Below are positions 44,101-52,882 of a stretch of 64,000 nucleotides of DNA, one piece after another (position 1 is the first letter of the stretch; every line of letters begins with the position of its first letter). The DNA is taken from contig AP017424.1 of assembly GCA_002355495.1 (NCBI GenBank), positions 1-64,000 on the forward strand, written 5' to 3'. The notes below the pieces were generated by a model. It did no database searches. It was not told the DNA's origin and was given only the letters and a program-made list of their open reading frames with translations. Origin of the DNA: Streptomyces laurentii. GTDB taxonomy: Bacteria; Actinomycetota; Actinomycetes; Streptomycetales; Streptomycetaceae. The position numbers and the translations under genes were made by a program.

Positions 44101-44517
44101 TCAGGGGGCGGCGGTGACGCCGACGGGGCGGATGGGCTTGGCGGGGGTGCGGGCCTGGGCGGGGTGGGTGCGGATGGCGAGCACGGTGCAGCCGGTGCGG
44201 CTGGACATCTGGTGCTCGGTGCCCGGGCCTTCGACGACGAGGTCGCCCTTGACGTAGGAGGGGCCGTCGCTGTGGTCGAGGACGCCGTCGAGGACGAGCA
44301 TGAGCTCGTAGCCGAGGTGCTCGTGGAAGTCGCCGTGGGCGCCGGGCGGGAAGCGCAGCAGCAGGCCGATGGAGTCCTCGTCCTTCTCGGCGTCGGGCGC
44401 CCACAGGACGGCGTGTTCGACGCTCACCCGGCCCGGTTCCTGCCAGGCGGTCCATTCCAGGCCGTCCAGGTCGAATCCGCTGCGGAACACGTTCTGTACG
44501 TAGAGGACGTTTTCCAT
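44101..44517 (-). CDS. ChrR-like cupin protein
   Basis: A 138-residue single-domain cupin: WTAWQEPGRVSVEHAVLW, then LLLRFPPGAHGDFHEHLGYE as motif 1 and SYVKGDLVVEGPGTEHQMSS as motif 2. The metal ligands H-x-H, E and the later H are in place. The arrangement resembles the cupin half of ChrR-type anti-sigma proteins and small acireductone-dioxygenase-like cupins. It is most likely a metal-binding enzyme or sensor. It lies upstream of the mutase genes on the same strand but 1.3 kb away, so membership in that operon is uncertain. Confidence 0.85.
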   Translation of the reverse strand: MENVLYVQNVFRSGFDLDGLEWTAWQEPGRVSVEHAVLWAPDAEKDEDSIGLLLRFPPGAHGDFHEHLGYELMLVLDGVLDHSDGPSYVKGDLVVEGPGTEHQMSSRTGCTVLAIRTHPAQARTPAKPIRPVGVTAAP

Positions 44518-44670
44518 GTTCTCCCTCGCGTGCTTTCCGGGACGGGACGTGATGCCCTGTCACATGAAAAGTCTAAGGTTCGGAAAAGTGTTCCATCCGA
44601 ATGTTTCCGATGGCTGGTATCCGGGTATCCGATGGGCTTTCGGAAAATGTGATTCCGGACAGCACGAACG

Positions 44671-44730
44671 GCACGGCCACCCCCGGGAATTCACGAAATG
44701 TTTCGTGAATTCCCGGGGTACGGGCCGTGC
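44671..44730 (-). terminator. Long hairpin after the LysR gene
   Basis: Exact 18-bp arms CCCCGGGAATTCACGAAA and its complement surround a TG loop. They are extended by GCACGGCC/GGCCGTGC after a small bulge. It lies 32 bases past the LysR stop codon and before the cupin promoter. Confidence 0.8.
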
Positions 44731-44761
44731 CGGTCGGAAGTGTTTTTCGCGGTTTTCGGTT

Positions 44762-45703
44762 TCAGGAGACGAGCATGTCGCCCAGGGCCGCGCCGCCGGG
44801 CACGCCGGCGGTGGTGGCGGGCTGGGGCATGCGGCGGATCAGCTCGGCGATCGAGCGGGCCGCGCGGCCCAGGTGGTCGGGGCGGGAGTAGACCAGGCGG
44901 ACGTCGAGTTCGGCGTGCGGCATACCGGGGACGACCTGCAGGCCCTGGGCGGCCAGCGAGTCGTCGGGCGCCGGGAGCATGGCCAGGCCGTAGCCGGCGC
45001 GGGCCAGTTCCCGCACACCGCCGACCGAACCGGCCTCGATCACCGAGACGTCGACGCCGTAACGGCTGCGCAGGGCCGCGACCAGCGGCAGATGACAGGT
45101 GCAGTCCGCGCTGACGGTCAGCACCCGCAGCGGGCGCGCGCTGTCGGTCACCGGCGTCGCGGCCAGCGTGGGAGAAGCGACCGGCGCCAGCGTCAGGGGG
45201 GGCAGTTTCTCGGCGACCAGGCCGTCGGGAAACACGCCCGTGCCGTCCTCGAACGCCACCACGGCCAGCTGCGTCTCCCCGCGCGTCACCGACTCGGCCG
45301 CGTCATGGACACTGACCTGCCGCGGCGAGACGGTCACCTTCGGATAGCGGTAACGGGCCTCCCTGATCAGCCGGCCCAAACGCTGTTCCATGAGCACCGG
45401 GTCCGCGCCGACCGCGACACGGCCCTCGGCCTCGCCCTGCGGCTGCAACGCCCCGTTCATCTCCTGAATGGTCAGCATGATGCGTTCCGCGTAATCCCGC
45501 ACGATCTCACCGTGCTGCGTCAGCCGCACCCCGTGCGGAAGTCTTTTCAACAGCGGATAACCAAGCTTCGTCTCCAGGGACTTGATATGCCCGGTGATAC
45601 TTGACTGGGCGTATCCGAGATTACGTGCCGCCCTGGTGACGCTCCCCTGGCGTGCGACTTCGCGAAAGGTGCGCAACTGATGGATGGAAAGGTCCAAAAC
45701 CAT
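44762..45703 (-). CDS. LysR-family transcriptional regulator
   Basis: A 313-residue LysR protein. The winged helix (residues 1-60) reads LSIHQLRTFREVARQGSVTR, then AARNLGYAQSSITGHIKSLE, then KLGYPLLKRLPHGVRLTQHG. The effector domain follows with DPVLMEQRLGRLIRE and a pocket segment VSADCTCHLPLVAALR, rich in Cys and His. ATG at 45703 starts three codons before the first helix; an upstream GTG frame adds no family match. It sits between the cupin and CGNR regulator 2 and is divergent from the latter. It may control the cupin or mutase set, though it is transcribed in the same direction as these. Confidence 0.92.
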   Translation of the reverse strand: MVLDLSIHQLRTFREVARQGSVTRAARNLGYAQSSITGHIKSLETKLGYPLLKRLPHGVRLTQHGEIVRDYAERIMLTIQEMNGALQPQGEAEGRVAVGADPVLMEQRLGRLIREARYRYPKVTVSPRQVSVHDAAESVTRGETQLAVVAFEDGTGVFPDGLVAEKLPPLTLAPVASPTLAATPVTDSARPLRVLTVSADCTCHLPLVAALRSRYGVDVSVIEAGSVGGVRELARAGYGLAMLPAPDDSLAAQGLQVVPGMPHAELDVRLVYSRPDHLGRAARSIAELIRRMPQPATTAGVPGGAALGDMLVS

Positions 45704-45996
45704 TGCTGTCCCCAAGAGTGAGAGATCTGGCCTCGGCGAAATCACACACCCGCGCTGTCACGTGACGCTCGAACACGGTGGCGCGAATTCGCCTACTGTC
45801 CTGCGAGAACGCTCCTCCGGGTCGCGCCGGCGCCTCACTCGTACTCGCGTTGGAGCGCCGTCACGTCGTACCCTGCCGCTACAGCGATGCTTCTAACGCA
45901 CCTCTGCGGATACCCCCGTTAGGTATGCGATCGTTGCATGCCGTTGCCCCCCTCGGCAAGTCGGCCCGTGAACCCGCTTCCCCCCGAAGGACGCCG
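45704..45996. promoter_or_regulatory. Divergent promoter region, LysR / CGNR regulator 2
   Basis: It contains GTCACGTGAC (about 45756-45765), a perfect 10-bp palindrome of the LysR-box size. A less GC-rich patch near 45870-45945 could hold the CGNR promoter. No coding character. Confidence 0.45.
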
Positions 45997-46611
45997 ATGA
46001 CCCCCCACACCCTCACCTGTCCCCACGCCGCCACCGAAGCCCCGCCCCTGCTCGGCGAACCCCTCGCCCTGGAATTCGCCAACACCCACTACGCCGTCCG
46101 CGGCTCCCTGCGCGACGGCCTGGGCCGCCCCGACCACCTCGCCTGGTGGCTGTGGACCTGCCGCGACCGCTTCACCACCGACCTCACCGACACCGCCCTC
46201 GCCAACGTCAACGAAGCCGACGTCGTCCACTTCCGCGAACTACGCGACGCCTCCCGCCGCCTGATCGACGCCCGCGTCCAAGGCTGGGAACCCGACAGCC
46301 GCGACGTCGCCCAGCTCAACCGCGCCGGCGGCCTCGGCCGCTCCTGGCCCATCCTCCTGTGGAACCCCGACACCACCCCCACCACCGCCCGCATGGGCGC
46401 CCAAGGCCCCCTCCTCGAAGCCCAAGCCGAACTCGCCCACGCCGTCGTCACCCTCCTCACCACCCCCGACAACCCCCTCGCCTCCTGCCCCGCCCCCGGC
46501 TGCGTCCTCTTCTTCGAACGCACCCCACCCCGCCGCGCCTGGTGCTCCCCCGGCTGCGGCAACCGCGCCCGCGCCGCCCGCCACTACCACCGCCACCGCC
46601 CCACCGACTAG
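45997..46611 (+). CDS. CGNR zinc-finger transcriptional regulator 2
   Basis: A 204-residue paralogue-type protein of CGNR regulator 1. The ABATE-like domain starts LGEPLALEFANTHYAVRG and continues to FRELRDASRRLIDARVQGW. The zinc finger has cysteines 164, 169, 183 and 187 (ASCPAPGC, RAWCSPGCGNR) and a basic HYHRHRPTD end. GAAGGACG precedes the ATG. The TAG stop codon takes its last base from the first base of a MITE, so the native C-terminus may have been longer. Codons end almost always in C. Confidence 0.9.
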   Translation: MTPHTLTCPHAATEAPPLLGEPLALEFANTHYAVRGSLRDGLGRPDHLAWWLWTCRDRFTTDLTDTALANVNEADVVHFRELRDASRRLIDARVQGWEPDSRDVAQLNRAGGLGRSWPILLWNPDTTPTTARMGAQGPLLEAQAELAHAVVTLLTTPDNPLASCPAPGCVLFFERTPPRRAWCSPGCGNRARAARHYHRHRPTD

Positions 46612-46836
46612 GGCCTTTCTTTTGGGTCAGGCTGGATCAGGGAGCGGGGTCCGGTGCGGGTGATCGCAAGGCGGAGGAGGGAGACAACGCGGTGGGGGCA
46701 CCTCCCGTGCCCGAAGGGCTACGGGGGAGTTGGTGACCGACGACAACGCGGCGTGGGGGTACCTCCCGTGCCCGAAGGGCTACGGGGGAGCGCGTGCCGG
46801 GGCACGCGAGCCCAGCAAGATCCAAAAGAAAGGCCC
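46611..46836. mobile_element. 226-bp MITE with 15-bp perfect terminal inverted repeats
   Basis: GGGCCTTTCTTTTGG at the left end is exactly complementary to the right end, and similarity continues inward for another ten bases with a few mismatches. TA flanks both ends, consistent with a TA target duplication as in IS630/mariner or some IS5-type elements. The interior has no transposase, only a duplicated 46-48-bp block. The parent element is not in the window. Confidence 0.75.
46684..46790. repeat. Duplicated block within the MITE
   Basis: Copy 1 (46684-46729) and copy 2 (46743-46790) share ACAACGCGG, then CACCTCCCGTGCCCGAAGGG or a one-base variant, then CTACGGGGGAG. The copies are separated by 13 bases. 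Each contains a CTCCC/GGGAG hairpin. Similar GGGGGcACCTCCC words are common between genes in Streptomyces. Confidence 0.8.
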
Positions 46837-48444
46837 TAACCCCCACCACCAGCCACAACACCCGCACCACCAACCAACACCCAACGGGGACACCACCACC
46901 AAGCCGACCAGCAACGAGCCGACAGCCCAGAGGCCGGAAGACCAACAAGCGCCAGACCGACGGACCACAGGCCAACAGGCACCAGACCGACGAGCCACAG
47001 GCCAACAGACCAACAGGCCAACAGGCACCGGACCGACGAGCCGACGGGCGACGGGCAAACAGGCCGAGGGGCCGACAGCCAACAAGCCCAAAGACGACCG
47101 GCGGCAGGCGGCAAGCCACGGGCGGACAGGCGGCAGGCGGCAGGCGGCGAGCCACGGACGGACAGGCGGCCGGCAGCCGGCGGTGACAACGGCGGGCAGC
47201 CGGGAACACCCGCTCCCCACCCGGCCCCGCCACCGACGAACCCCGCCCGGCACCGGCAAACCAAACCGGCGGACAGCACCGCACGGCCGGCCCGACAACC
47301 CCGGCCAACCCCACACCCCCCGCAGGCATCTGCCACCCGGCCCGTGCGCGCGCCTGCGCCACCGCCCCGCACCGGCAACAGCCCGGCCACCCACCAGCCC
47401 GGCCACCCACCAGCCCGGACCCCCGCCCGCCCCCCGGGTCCGACACCCCCCACACGACACCGCCCCAGCCACCCACACCGGCCAGGACAACCACCAGACC
47501 CCACCCCTGGAACCGCCCACCGGGACAACACCCCCACCAAAACACCCCCCGTCACCCCAGGCCGGGCCGGGCAGGCCGGACCCGGACGTGTCGCCGACAC
47601 CCCGACACCCGTCGTCCACCGCACTCAGTGCCTCAAGACGACCACACGACCAGAGCGACCAGGGACCGGCCAGGCAGAGCCGGGTCCGCAACGGCGGGAG
47701 ACGGGCCCGGCAGGGCGCGGTGCACGACCGGCCCAAGGCCAGCGACCACCGGCCCCGGCGATGACCACGATGGCGGCTTCGACCGCGCCGGCAACACCGA
47801 CGGCCCGGCCGGCGGGCGCCCGACCACTCCATGCCCCCGGACAGCAAACCAGCCCCCTGCCCCGCTCCTGCCCGGCCGGACACCCACCGGTCAGGCAGCC
47901 CACCAGGCGACCGCCCACCGACTCCGTACGACTCCCCCAGCGCACCCTCTCCCCCGGACGGCCGACCGGGCAGACGACGGGCCGTCCGACAGCTCCACAG
48001 GCCGAACGGCAACCGCAGACCGCAGACCGCAGACCAAGGAAAGCCGCTGCCCGGCCACCGCCCCCTGAACAGCCACCAGCCCCCGGCCCGCCGTCGCGCC
48101 GGTCCGCGCTGGTCCGTGCCGGGTGAACGGCCACCGCTCCGGCCGGCTCCCTCACCCCCGAGCCCTCAGCCCTCGGCCTCGGCAGGCGGGTTGGGGTGAC
48201 TCGAACGGGTCTAACGGGATCATGCTTGGTTGCCGTTAGAGGTGGTCTGACGAGCAGATATCGGCAAACGCCATGACAGCCATCTGAGACATCAACAGAA
48301 CACGCCCTGCCCGCGGCCTACCTTCAATACCGGAACAGCAACGCCGCGCCCAGCGTCTCCCGCTCCACCACCTCCCTCCCGCGTGCCGCACACCTCACCG
48401 GGAACAGGTGACGACCTGCCGACAGACACACCAAAAGGACCCAG
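46837..48444. other. 1.6-kb gene-free, T-poor region
   Basis: All frames read as low-complexity Arg/Pro/Thr strings with no recognisable protein. The plus strand is rich in C and A and poor in T. Degenerate GCCAACAGGC, GACCGACGAGCC and CCGGCGGGC words recur through 46930-47250. The last 250 bases are less skewed and carry the promoter for the haloperoxidase-like gene; GGTCTAACGGG and GCCGTTAGAGG words near 48210-48245 form an inverted TAACGG pair. Confidence 0.5.
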
Positions 48445-49797
48445 ATGCTCTCCATACGTCCGAGCCGCCGCCTCGCCAAGGCCACCGCCGGTCTCGCCTT
48501 GATCACCGCCGCCGTCACCGCGACCCCGGCCGTCGCCGGGCCCCTCGACACGGACACGCCGACCACCCCCGACCGCGTCCTGTACTGGAACAACGCCATC
48601 CTCGACGCGTTCCGCCAGGTCGGCGGCACCCCGGGCCCCCTCACCCGCGGCGGCGCGATGATGAACCTCGCCATCTACGACGCGGTCAACTCCATCCAGA
48701 CCATCGGCAACACGTACCTGACCAAGGACACCACCGCCGCCGGCCAGTACGACTCCGTCGACGCCGCCGTCGACTACGCCGCCTACACCACACTGAAGAA
48801 CGCCTTCCCCAGCGTCGACTTCACCCCCGCGTTCAACGCCGCCCGCGCCCTGCCCGACCGCGGCAACACAGCCGAACAGCTGACCGGCGCCCTCCTCGGC
48901 ATCAAGACCGCCAACGCCGTCATCGCCAACCGCACCGGCGACGGCTCCACCGACACCACCCCCTACGTCGCCGTCAACGCCCCCGGACACTGGATCCCCG
49001 CCCCCGGCAAGCCCGTCGGCAACCCCAACTGGGGCAGCGTCAAGCCCTTCGCCCTGACCAGCGGCAACGAATTCCGCCCCGCCAAGCCCGCCGGCTTCAC
49101 CACCCCCCAGCAGATGCTCGCCAGCCCCGAATACGCCGCCCAGGTCAACGAGATCAAGGCCGTCGGAGGCAAGAACTCCACCCTGCGCACCGCCGACCAG
49201 ACCCAGCAGGCCCACTACTGGGCCAACGACGTCGACGGCACCTACAAGCCCGTCGGCCAGCAGTACGACCACACCCTGGTCATCTACAAGAAGTACCGCC
49301 CCCGCGGCAGCACCTTCGACTCCACCAAGCTCTTCACCAAGATGTCCGTCTCCCTCGCCGACGCGGCCATCGCCATCTGGGACTCCAAGTTCAACTCCGA
49401 CTGGGACCTGTGGCGCCCCCAGCACGCCATCAACAACGCCGACCAGATCTACAACAAGGACATCACCCCCGACCCCGCCTGGCAGCCCCTCGAATCCGAC
49501 ACCGCCGGCAACAGCTTCAGCCCCAACTTCCCCACCTACGTCTCCGGCCACTCCGGCATCGCCGCCGCCTGGGCCGGCGCCCTCAAGAACTTCTTCGGCC
49601 GCGACGACCTCTCCTTCACCGCCGGAACCGACGACCCCTACGCCCAGAACATCACCCGCACCTTCCCCTCCTTCACCGCCGCAGCCAAGGAAAAAGCCGA
49701 CAGCCGCAAGTACATCGGCGTCCACTTCGAATGGGACAACGCCGCCGCCCTCACCCTCGGCTACCAAGTCGCCACCAAAGCCACCAACCGCTTCTAA
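48445..49797 (+). CDS. Secreted vanadium-haloperoxidase/PAP2-superfamily enzyme
   Basis: A 450-residue exported protein: residues 1-31 are a signal peptide ending TPAVAGP. The helical core has the vanadate or phosphate site residues of the family: Arg in DLWRPQHAI, S367-G368-H369 in PTYVSGHSG, and R421 with H427 in RKYIGVHFEWDN. A Lys in VIYKKYRPR stands at the first site. These residues fit either a vanadium-dependent haloperoxidase or an acid phosphatase; the extended N-terminal helical part favours the haloperoxidase side. ATG at 48445 follows AAAAGGAC. A structured terminator follows. Confidence 0.87.
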   Translation: MLSIRPSRRLAKATAGLALITAAVTATPAVAGPLDTDTPTTPDRVLYWNNAILDAFRQVGGTPGPLTRGGAMMNLAIYDAVNSIQTIGNTYLTKDTTAAGQYDSVDAAVDYAAYTTLKNAFPSVDFTPAFNAARALPDRGNTAEQLTGALLGIKTANAVIANRTGDGSTDTTPYVAVNAPGHWIPAPGKPVGNPNWGSVKPFALTSGNEFRPAKPAGFTTPQQMLASPEYAAQVNEIKAVGGKNSTLRTADQTQQAHYWANDVDGTYKPVGQQYDHTLVIYKKYRPRGSTFDSTKLFTKMSVSLADAAIAIWDSKFNSDWDLWRPQHAINNADQIYNKDITPDPAWQPLESDTAGNSFSPNFPTYVSGHSGIAAAWAGALKNFFGRDDLSFTAGTDDPYAQNITRTFPSFTAAAKEKADSRKYIGVHFEWDNAAALTLGYQVATKATNRF

Positions 49798-49848
49798 CCC
49801 CCACCCCCGACAAACCCACACCTGACAACACCACCCACGCACCACCCC

Positions 49849-49904
49849 GGCAGGTCGGCAACCCCACCCACAAAAAAAAGGGGGGGAGAACACGCCGACC
49901 TGCC
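49849..49904 (+). terminator. Hairpin with A8/G7 loop after the haloperoxidase gene
   Basis: Perfect 11-bp arms GGCAGGTCGGC and complement enclose a 34-nt loop containing CCCCACCCAC, eight A residues and seven G residues. A nested CCCC/GGGG pairing is possible. It is a plausible terminator though it has no T tail. Confidence 0.65.
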
Positions 49905-50034
49905 ACCCCCATGCCCACACCCGAACACCACCCCCACCAACAACCCGCAACCACCAAACCCCCCGGACGCGACCCCGACCCCGACGCGGCCCCCACCCAC
50001 TCAACCCCCCACCCACACCACCCCAAGGAACACC

Positions 50035-50607
50035 ATGACCAACACCACCACCCCACCCACCCCACCACCCCCCACCCAACCCCCCACCCGACGCCCCACC
50101 CGACGCCTCACCCAACGCCTCACCAGCAAAGCCCCACCCCGCCCCAAACCCACCACCATCCTCACCAACACCCTCACCGCCACCCTCGCCCTCACCACCC
50201 TCGCCACCCTCGGCACCCTCCTCCACCAACCCCTCCTCATCCCCCCACTCGCCGCCACCGCCGCCCTCCTCTACGGAGCCCCCCAACTCCCCCTCTCCCA
50301 ACCCCGCAACGTCATCGGCGGCCAACTCATCTCCGCCCTCACCGGCTACACCACCCTCACCCTCACCGGCACCCCCACCCCCTACACCGCAGCACTCGCC
50401 GGCGCACTCGCCCTCACCACCATGACCCTCACCCGCACCAACCACTCCCCCGCCGCCGCCACCGCCATCATCACCACCACCACCCAACCCCCCACCCTCC
50501 CCTTCCTCACCACCCTCACCCTCTCCACCCTCACCCTCACCCTCATCACCACCCTCCGCCCCAAAATCGACCCCACCACCCCCACCTACCCCCAATACTG
50601 GTGGTAA
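50035..50607 (+). CDS. HPP-family-like membrane protein
   Basis: A 190-residue protein with a basic Pro/Thr-rich leader of 40 residues and four hydrophobic helices. Helix 2 is followed by PQLPLSQPRNVIGGQLISAL, the best match to HPP proteins. The eponymous HPP triplet in the third helix loop is HSP here (NHSPAAATAI). Thr and Leu make up most of the helices, and the codons are nearly all ACC, CTC and CCC. HPP proteins have been linked to nitrite transport in plastids and cyanobacteria; the function in actinomycetes is not known. ATG follows AAGGAACACC. Confidence 0.75.
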   Translation: MTNTTTPPTPPPPTQPPTRRPTRRLTQRLTSKAPPRPKPTTILTNTLTATLALTTLATLGTLLHQPLLIPPLAATAALLYGAPQLPLSQPRNVIGGQLISALTGYTTLTLTGTPTPYTAALAGALALTTMTLTRTNHSPAAATAIITTTTQPPTLPFLTTLTLSTLTLTLITTLRPKIDPTTPTYPQYWW

Positions 50608-50640
50608 CCAGGCTCCGCGGCGTCTGCCAGACTGCGCCCC

Positions 50641-51123
50641 GTGGAGCTTCTCGACATCCTGACCGCCATGGCGAAGACGGGCCGTCTGGGACCGGTGTCC
50701 ATCGGCACCGACTGGGACGAGGTGACCGCGGCACTCGGCGAGCCGTGGGACATCGGAACGCTGGGCCATGACGCAGAGTGGCCGCGGCTCTTCGCCTACG
50801 GAGACCTCGAGCTGAGTGTCTGTCAGTGCCGCAGGGTCGCCTTCGTCTTCGTCCAGACCTGGCGTGACACCGTCGAGCTCCCGCCGTCAGTCGCCGGAGG
50901 GGCCGGCGTGTTCCCCGGGCTCGTCTCGTACGCGGATGTCACGTCCGCCCTGGGCCAAGCCGACTGCCCCTGGCAACCCAACCCCGCCCTGACTTTCGCC
51001 GACCAGTGCTCGCTCACTGTCACCTCGTCAGGAGCGGGCTTCACCTTCGAGATTCCCGAGGGCGCAGATCCCCTGCTGAACATCGTGGATCTCCCCTGCG
51101 ACGGCCACGACTGCGCCGGATAG
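50641..51123 (+). CDS. Hypothetical SMI1-like or immunity-size protein
   Basis: A 160-residue acidic protein from GTG 50641: IGTDWDEVTAALGEPWDIGT, a YGDLELSVCQCRRVAFVFVQ strand pair, VSYADVTSALGQADCPWQPN, then LTVTSSGAGFTFEIPEGADP. The pattern of two similar halves, each with an ALGEP or ALGQA segment, suggests a duplicated domain. Proteins of this type are common in Streptomyces next to polymorphic-toxin remnants, but no toxin is seen here. Five cysteines are present. Function unknown. Confidence 0.7.
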   Translation: MELLDILTAMAKTGRLGPVSIGTDWDEVTAALGEPWDIGTLGHDAEWPRLFAYGDLELSVCQCRRVAFVFVQTWRDTVELPPSVAGGAGVFPGLVSYADVTSALGQADCPWQPNPALTFADQCSLTVTSSGAGFTFEIPEGADPLLNIVDLPCDGHDCAG

Positions 51124-51266
51124 CCCTCGTGCTCCCGCCCCTGACACACTCCCCCGTCCCCACCCCATCCCCACCCCATCCCAACCCCCAGTTCCCTGCG
51201 GCAAGGTCGATTGTCAGTGGTGGGTGAGACGGTAGGGGTGTCGAAACGGAATGAGGGGGAGTTCTC

Positions 51267-52307
51267 ATGTCGGGGAACCAGAACTACATCAATCACGTCG
51301 CTCTCGTGCTGGACGCCAGTTCGTCCATGTCGCACCTGCGGAGCAAGGTCATCGAAGTCGCCGATCAGCAGATCGCCTATCTGGCGCGGCGTTCGGGAGA
51401 ACTCGATCAGGAAACCCGCGTGACGGTGTACGTCTTCTCGGACAAGGTGGAATGCGTCGTCTACGACAAGGACGTCCTGCGGATGCCGTCGCTGAAGCAG
51501 TTGTACCGCGTCGGCGGAATGACGGCTCTTCTGGCGGCCACACTGAAGTCGCAGCGGGAACTGGCGCAGACGGCTCAGCTGTACGGTGACCACAGTTTCC
51601 TGACGTTCGTTCTCACCGACGGGCAGGAGAACGCGAGTCACCGCGGCCCGGACGCCCCCGCCAAGGATCCGCGGAAGCTGGTCGAGGCCGTCGCCGGGAT
51701 GATCGAGACCCAGGAGGACAACTGGACGCTGGCCGTCCTGGTGCCCGACCAAATGGGCAAGCGCGAGGCCATGCGGTGCGGTTTCCCGAAGGACAACATC
51801 GCCATCTGGGACGCCACGAGCACCCAGGGTCTCGAAGAGGCCGGGCAGGTCATCCGGGCGGCCACCGAGAAGTTCATGGTGGGCCGCGCCCAGGGCATCC
51901 GGGGGTCGCGGGCCGTGTTCTCCACGGGCGGGGACGCGGTGAACAAGGACACCATCAAGGCGGCGGGCCTCACGCCGGCGAAGCCGTCGGAGTACGAGCT
52001 GATCCCGGTCACGCGGGACGCGGGGATCCGGGACTGGGTCATCGAATCCGGGCACACGTACCGTACGGGCGGTGCGTTCTACCAGCTGAGCAAGTCGGAG
52101 AAGATACAGGCGCGCAAGCAGATCGCGGTCCTGGAGAAGAAGACGGACCGGGTGTTCACCGGCCCGGAGGCCCGGGCCCTGCTCGGCCTGCCGGACGCGG
52201 AGGTCCGCATCAAGCCGGACCACAACGACGACTTCACCGTCTTCGTCCAGAGCACGAGCGTGAACCGGAAGCTCGTCGCGAACACCAGGCTGCTGCTCAT
52301 GATCTGA
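51267..52307 (+). CDS. VWA-domain protein
   Basis: A 346-residue cytoplasmic protein. The VWA domain (residues 8-200) has a complete MIDAS: DASSSM at 16-21, a Thr in GGMTALLAA and the Asp in LTDGQEN. The remaining 140 residues are a polar extension ending VQSTSVNRKLVANTRLLLMI, with KSEKIQARKQIAVLEKKTDR as a helical stretch. No signal peptide or membrane helix. GAGGGGGAG precedes the ATG. It is probably a metal-dependent protein-binding factor. It converges with the hypothetical gene on the other strand. Confidence 0.87.
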   Translation: MSGNQNYINHVALVLDASSSMSHLRSKVIEVADQQIAYLARRSGELDQETRVTVYVFSDKVECVVYDKDVLRMPSLKQLYRVGGMTALLAATLKSQRELAQTAQLYGDHSFLTFVLTDGQENASHRGPDAPAKDPRKLVEAVAGMIETQEDNWTLAVLVPDQMGKREAMRCGFPKDNIAIWDATSTQGLEEAGQVIRAATEKFMVGRAQGIRGSRAVFSTGGDAVNKDTIKAAGLTPAKPSEYELIPVTRDAGIRDWVIESGHTYRTGGAFYQLSKSEKIQARKQIAVLEKKTDRVFTGPEARALLGLPDAEVRIKPDHNDDFTVFVQSTSVNRKLVANTRLLLMI

Positions 52308-52402
52308 CCATTCGTGGCGGACCCGTGCCGGGCGGCTCGACGCCGTCCGGCACGGGTCCGCAGGGGTGTCACGGCGCCGCGTTCCCCGTACTCCGTCCCC
52401 GG

Positions 52403-52882
52403 TCAGTCCTCGTACGCCTCGGACAGAGCCGTGGCGATCAGCCGGGTGGCGAAGTCGGGGTCCTCGGTGATGTTGTTGATGTGCTCCGCGAGCAGGAAAG
52501 CGGTCGCTTCCAAGGGGGTCATCTCCTCCTTGGTCCAGTAGCCGTACTGCTTCCGCCACAGGTTGGGACTCAGACCGGTGCCCGCCGCGATGACCAGGCC
52601 CGCCATGGTCGGAATGACCTCGCGCGGAATACTCATGGTCATCATGCGCATCGTCGCCACGAGGTTGGGCACCACGTATTCGATGACGTCCTTGTCGTGA
52701 TCTTCGTACGCCATCCGCAGCCATTTCATGTACATGTAGATCAGCGTGCAGGCGCCGTCCAGGAGTTCGTCGATTCCCCCGGGGCCGAGAGACGCGGCGA
52801 ACTGTTCGACCATCTTCTGCTGCTCACGATCGGGTTCCGTCTTACCGCCGTGAACGGCTCGGAGACGGGAATCGATCATCAT
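52403..52882 (-). CDS. Hypothetical helical protein
   Basis: About 159 residues from the ATGATG at 52882: basic start, then EQQKMVEQFAASLGPGGIDE, CTLIYMYMKWLRMAYEDHDK, VVPNLVATMRMMTMSIPREV, and YGYWTKEEMTPLEATAFLLA near the end. It is mostly alpha-helical and soluble. No motif is recognised. The stop lies close to the VWA gene end; the two converge, so a functional link is only by proximity. Confidence 0.7.
   Translation of the reverse strand: MMIDSRLRAVHGGKTEPDREQQKMVEQFAASLGPGGIDELLDGACTLIYMYMKWLRMAYEDHDKDVIEYVVPNLVATMRMMTMSIPREVIPTMAGLVIAAGTGLSPNLWRKQYGYWTKEEMTPLEATAFLLAEHINNITEDPDFATRLIATALSEAYED

Noticed and set aside
46684..46790. CRISPR-like repeats inside the MITE
   Set aside because: There are only two copies of about 47 bp with a 13-bp gap, and no cas genes in the window.
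48195..48225. tRNA-like GTTCGAGTC on the minus strand
   Set aside because: The flanking bases do not form a T stem and no acceptor or anticodon stem is present.
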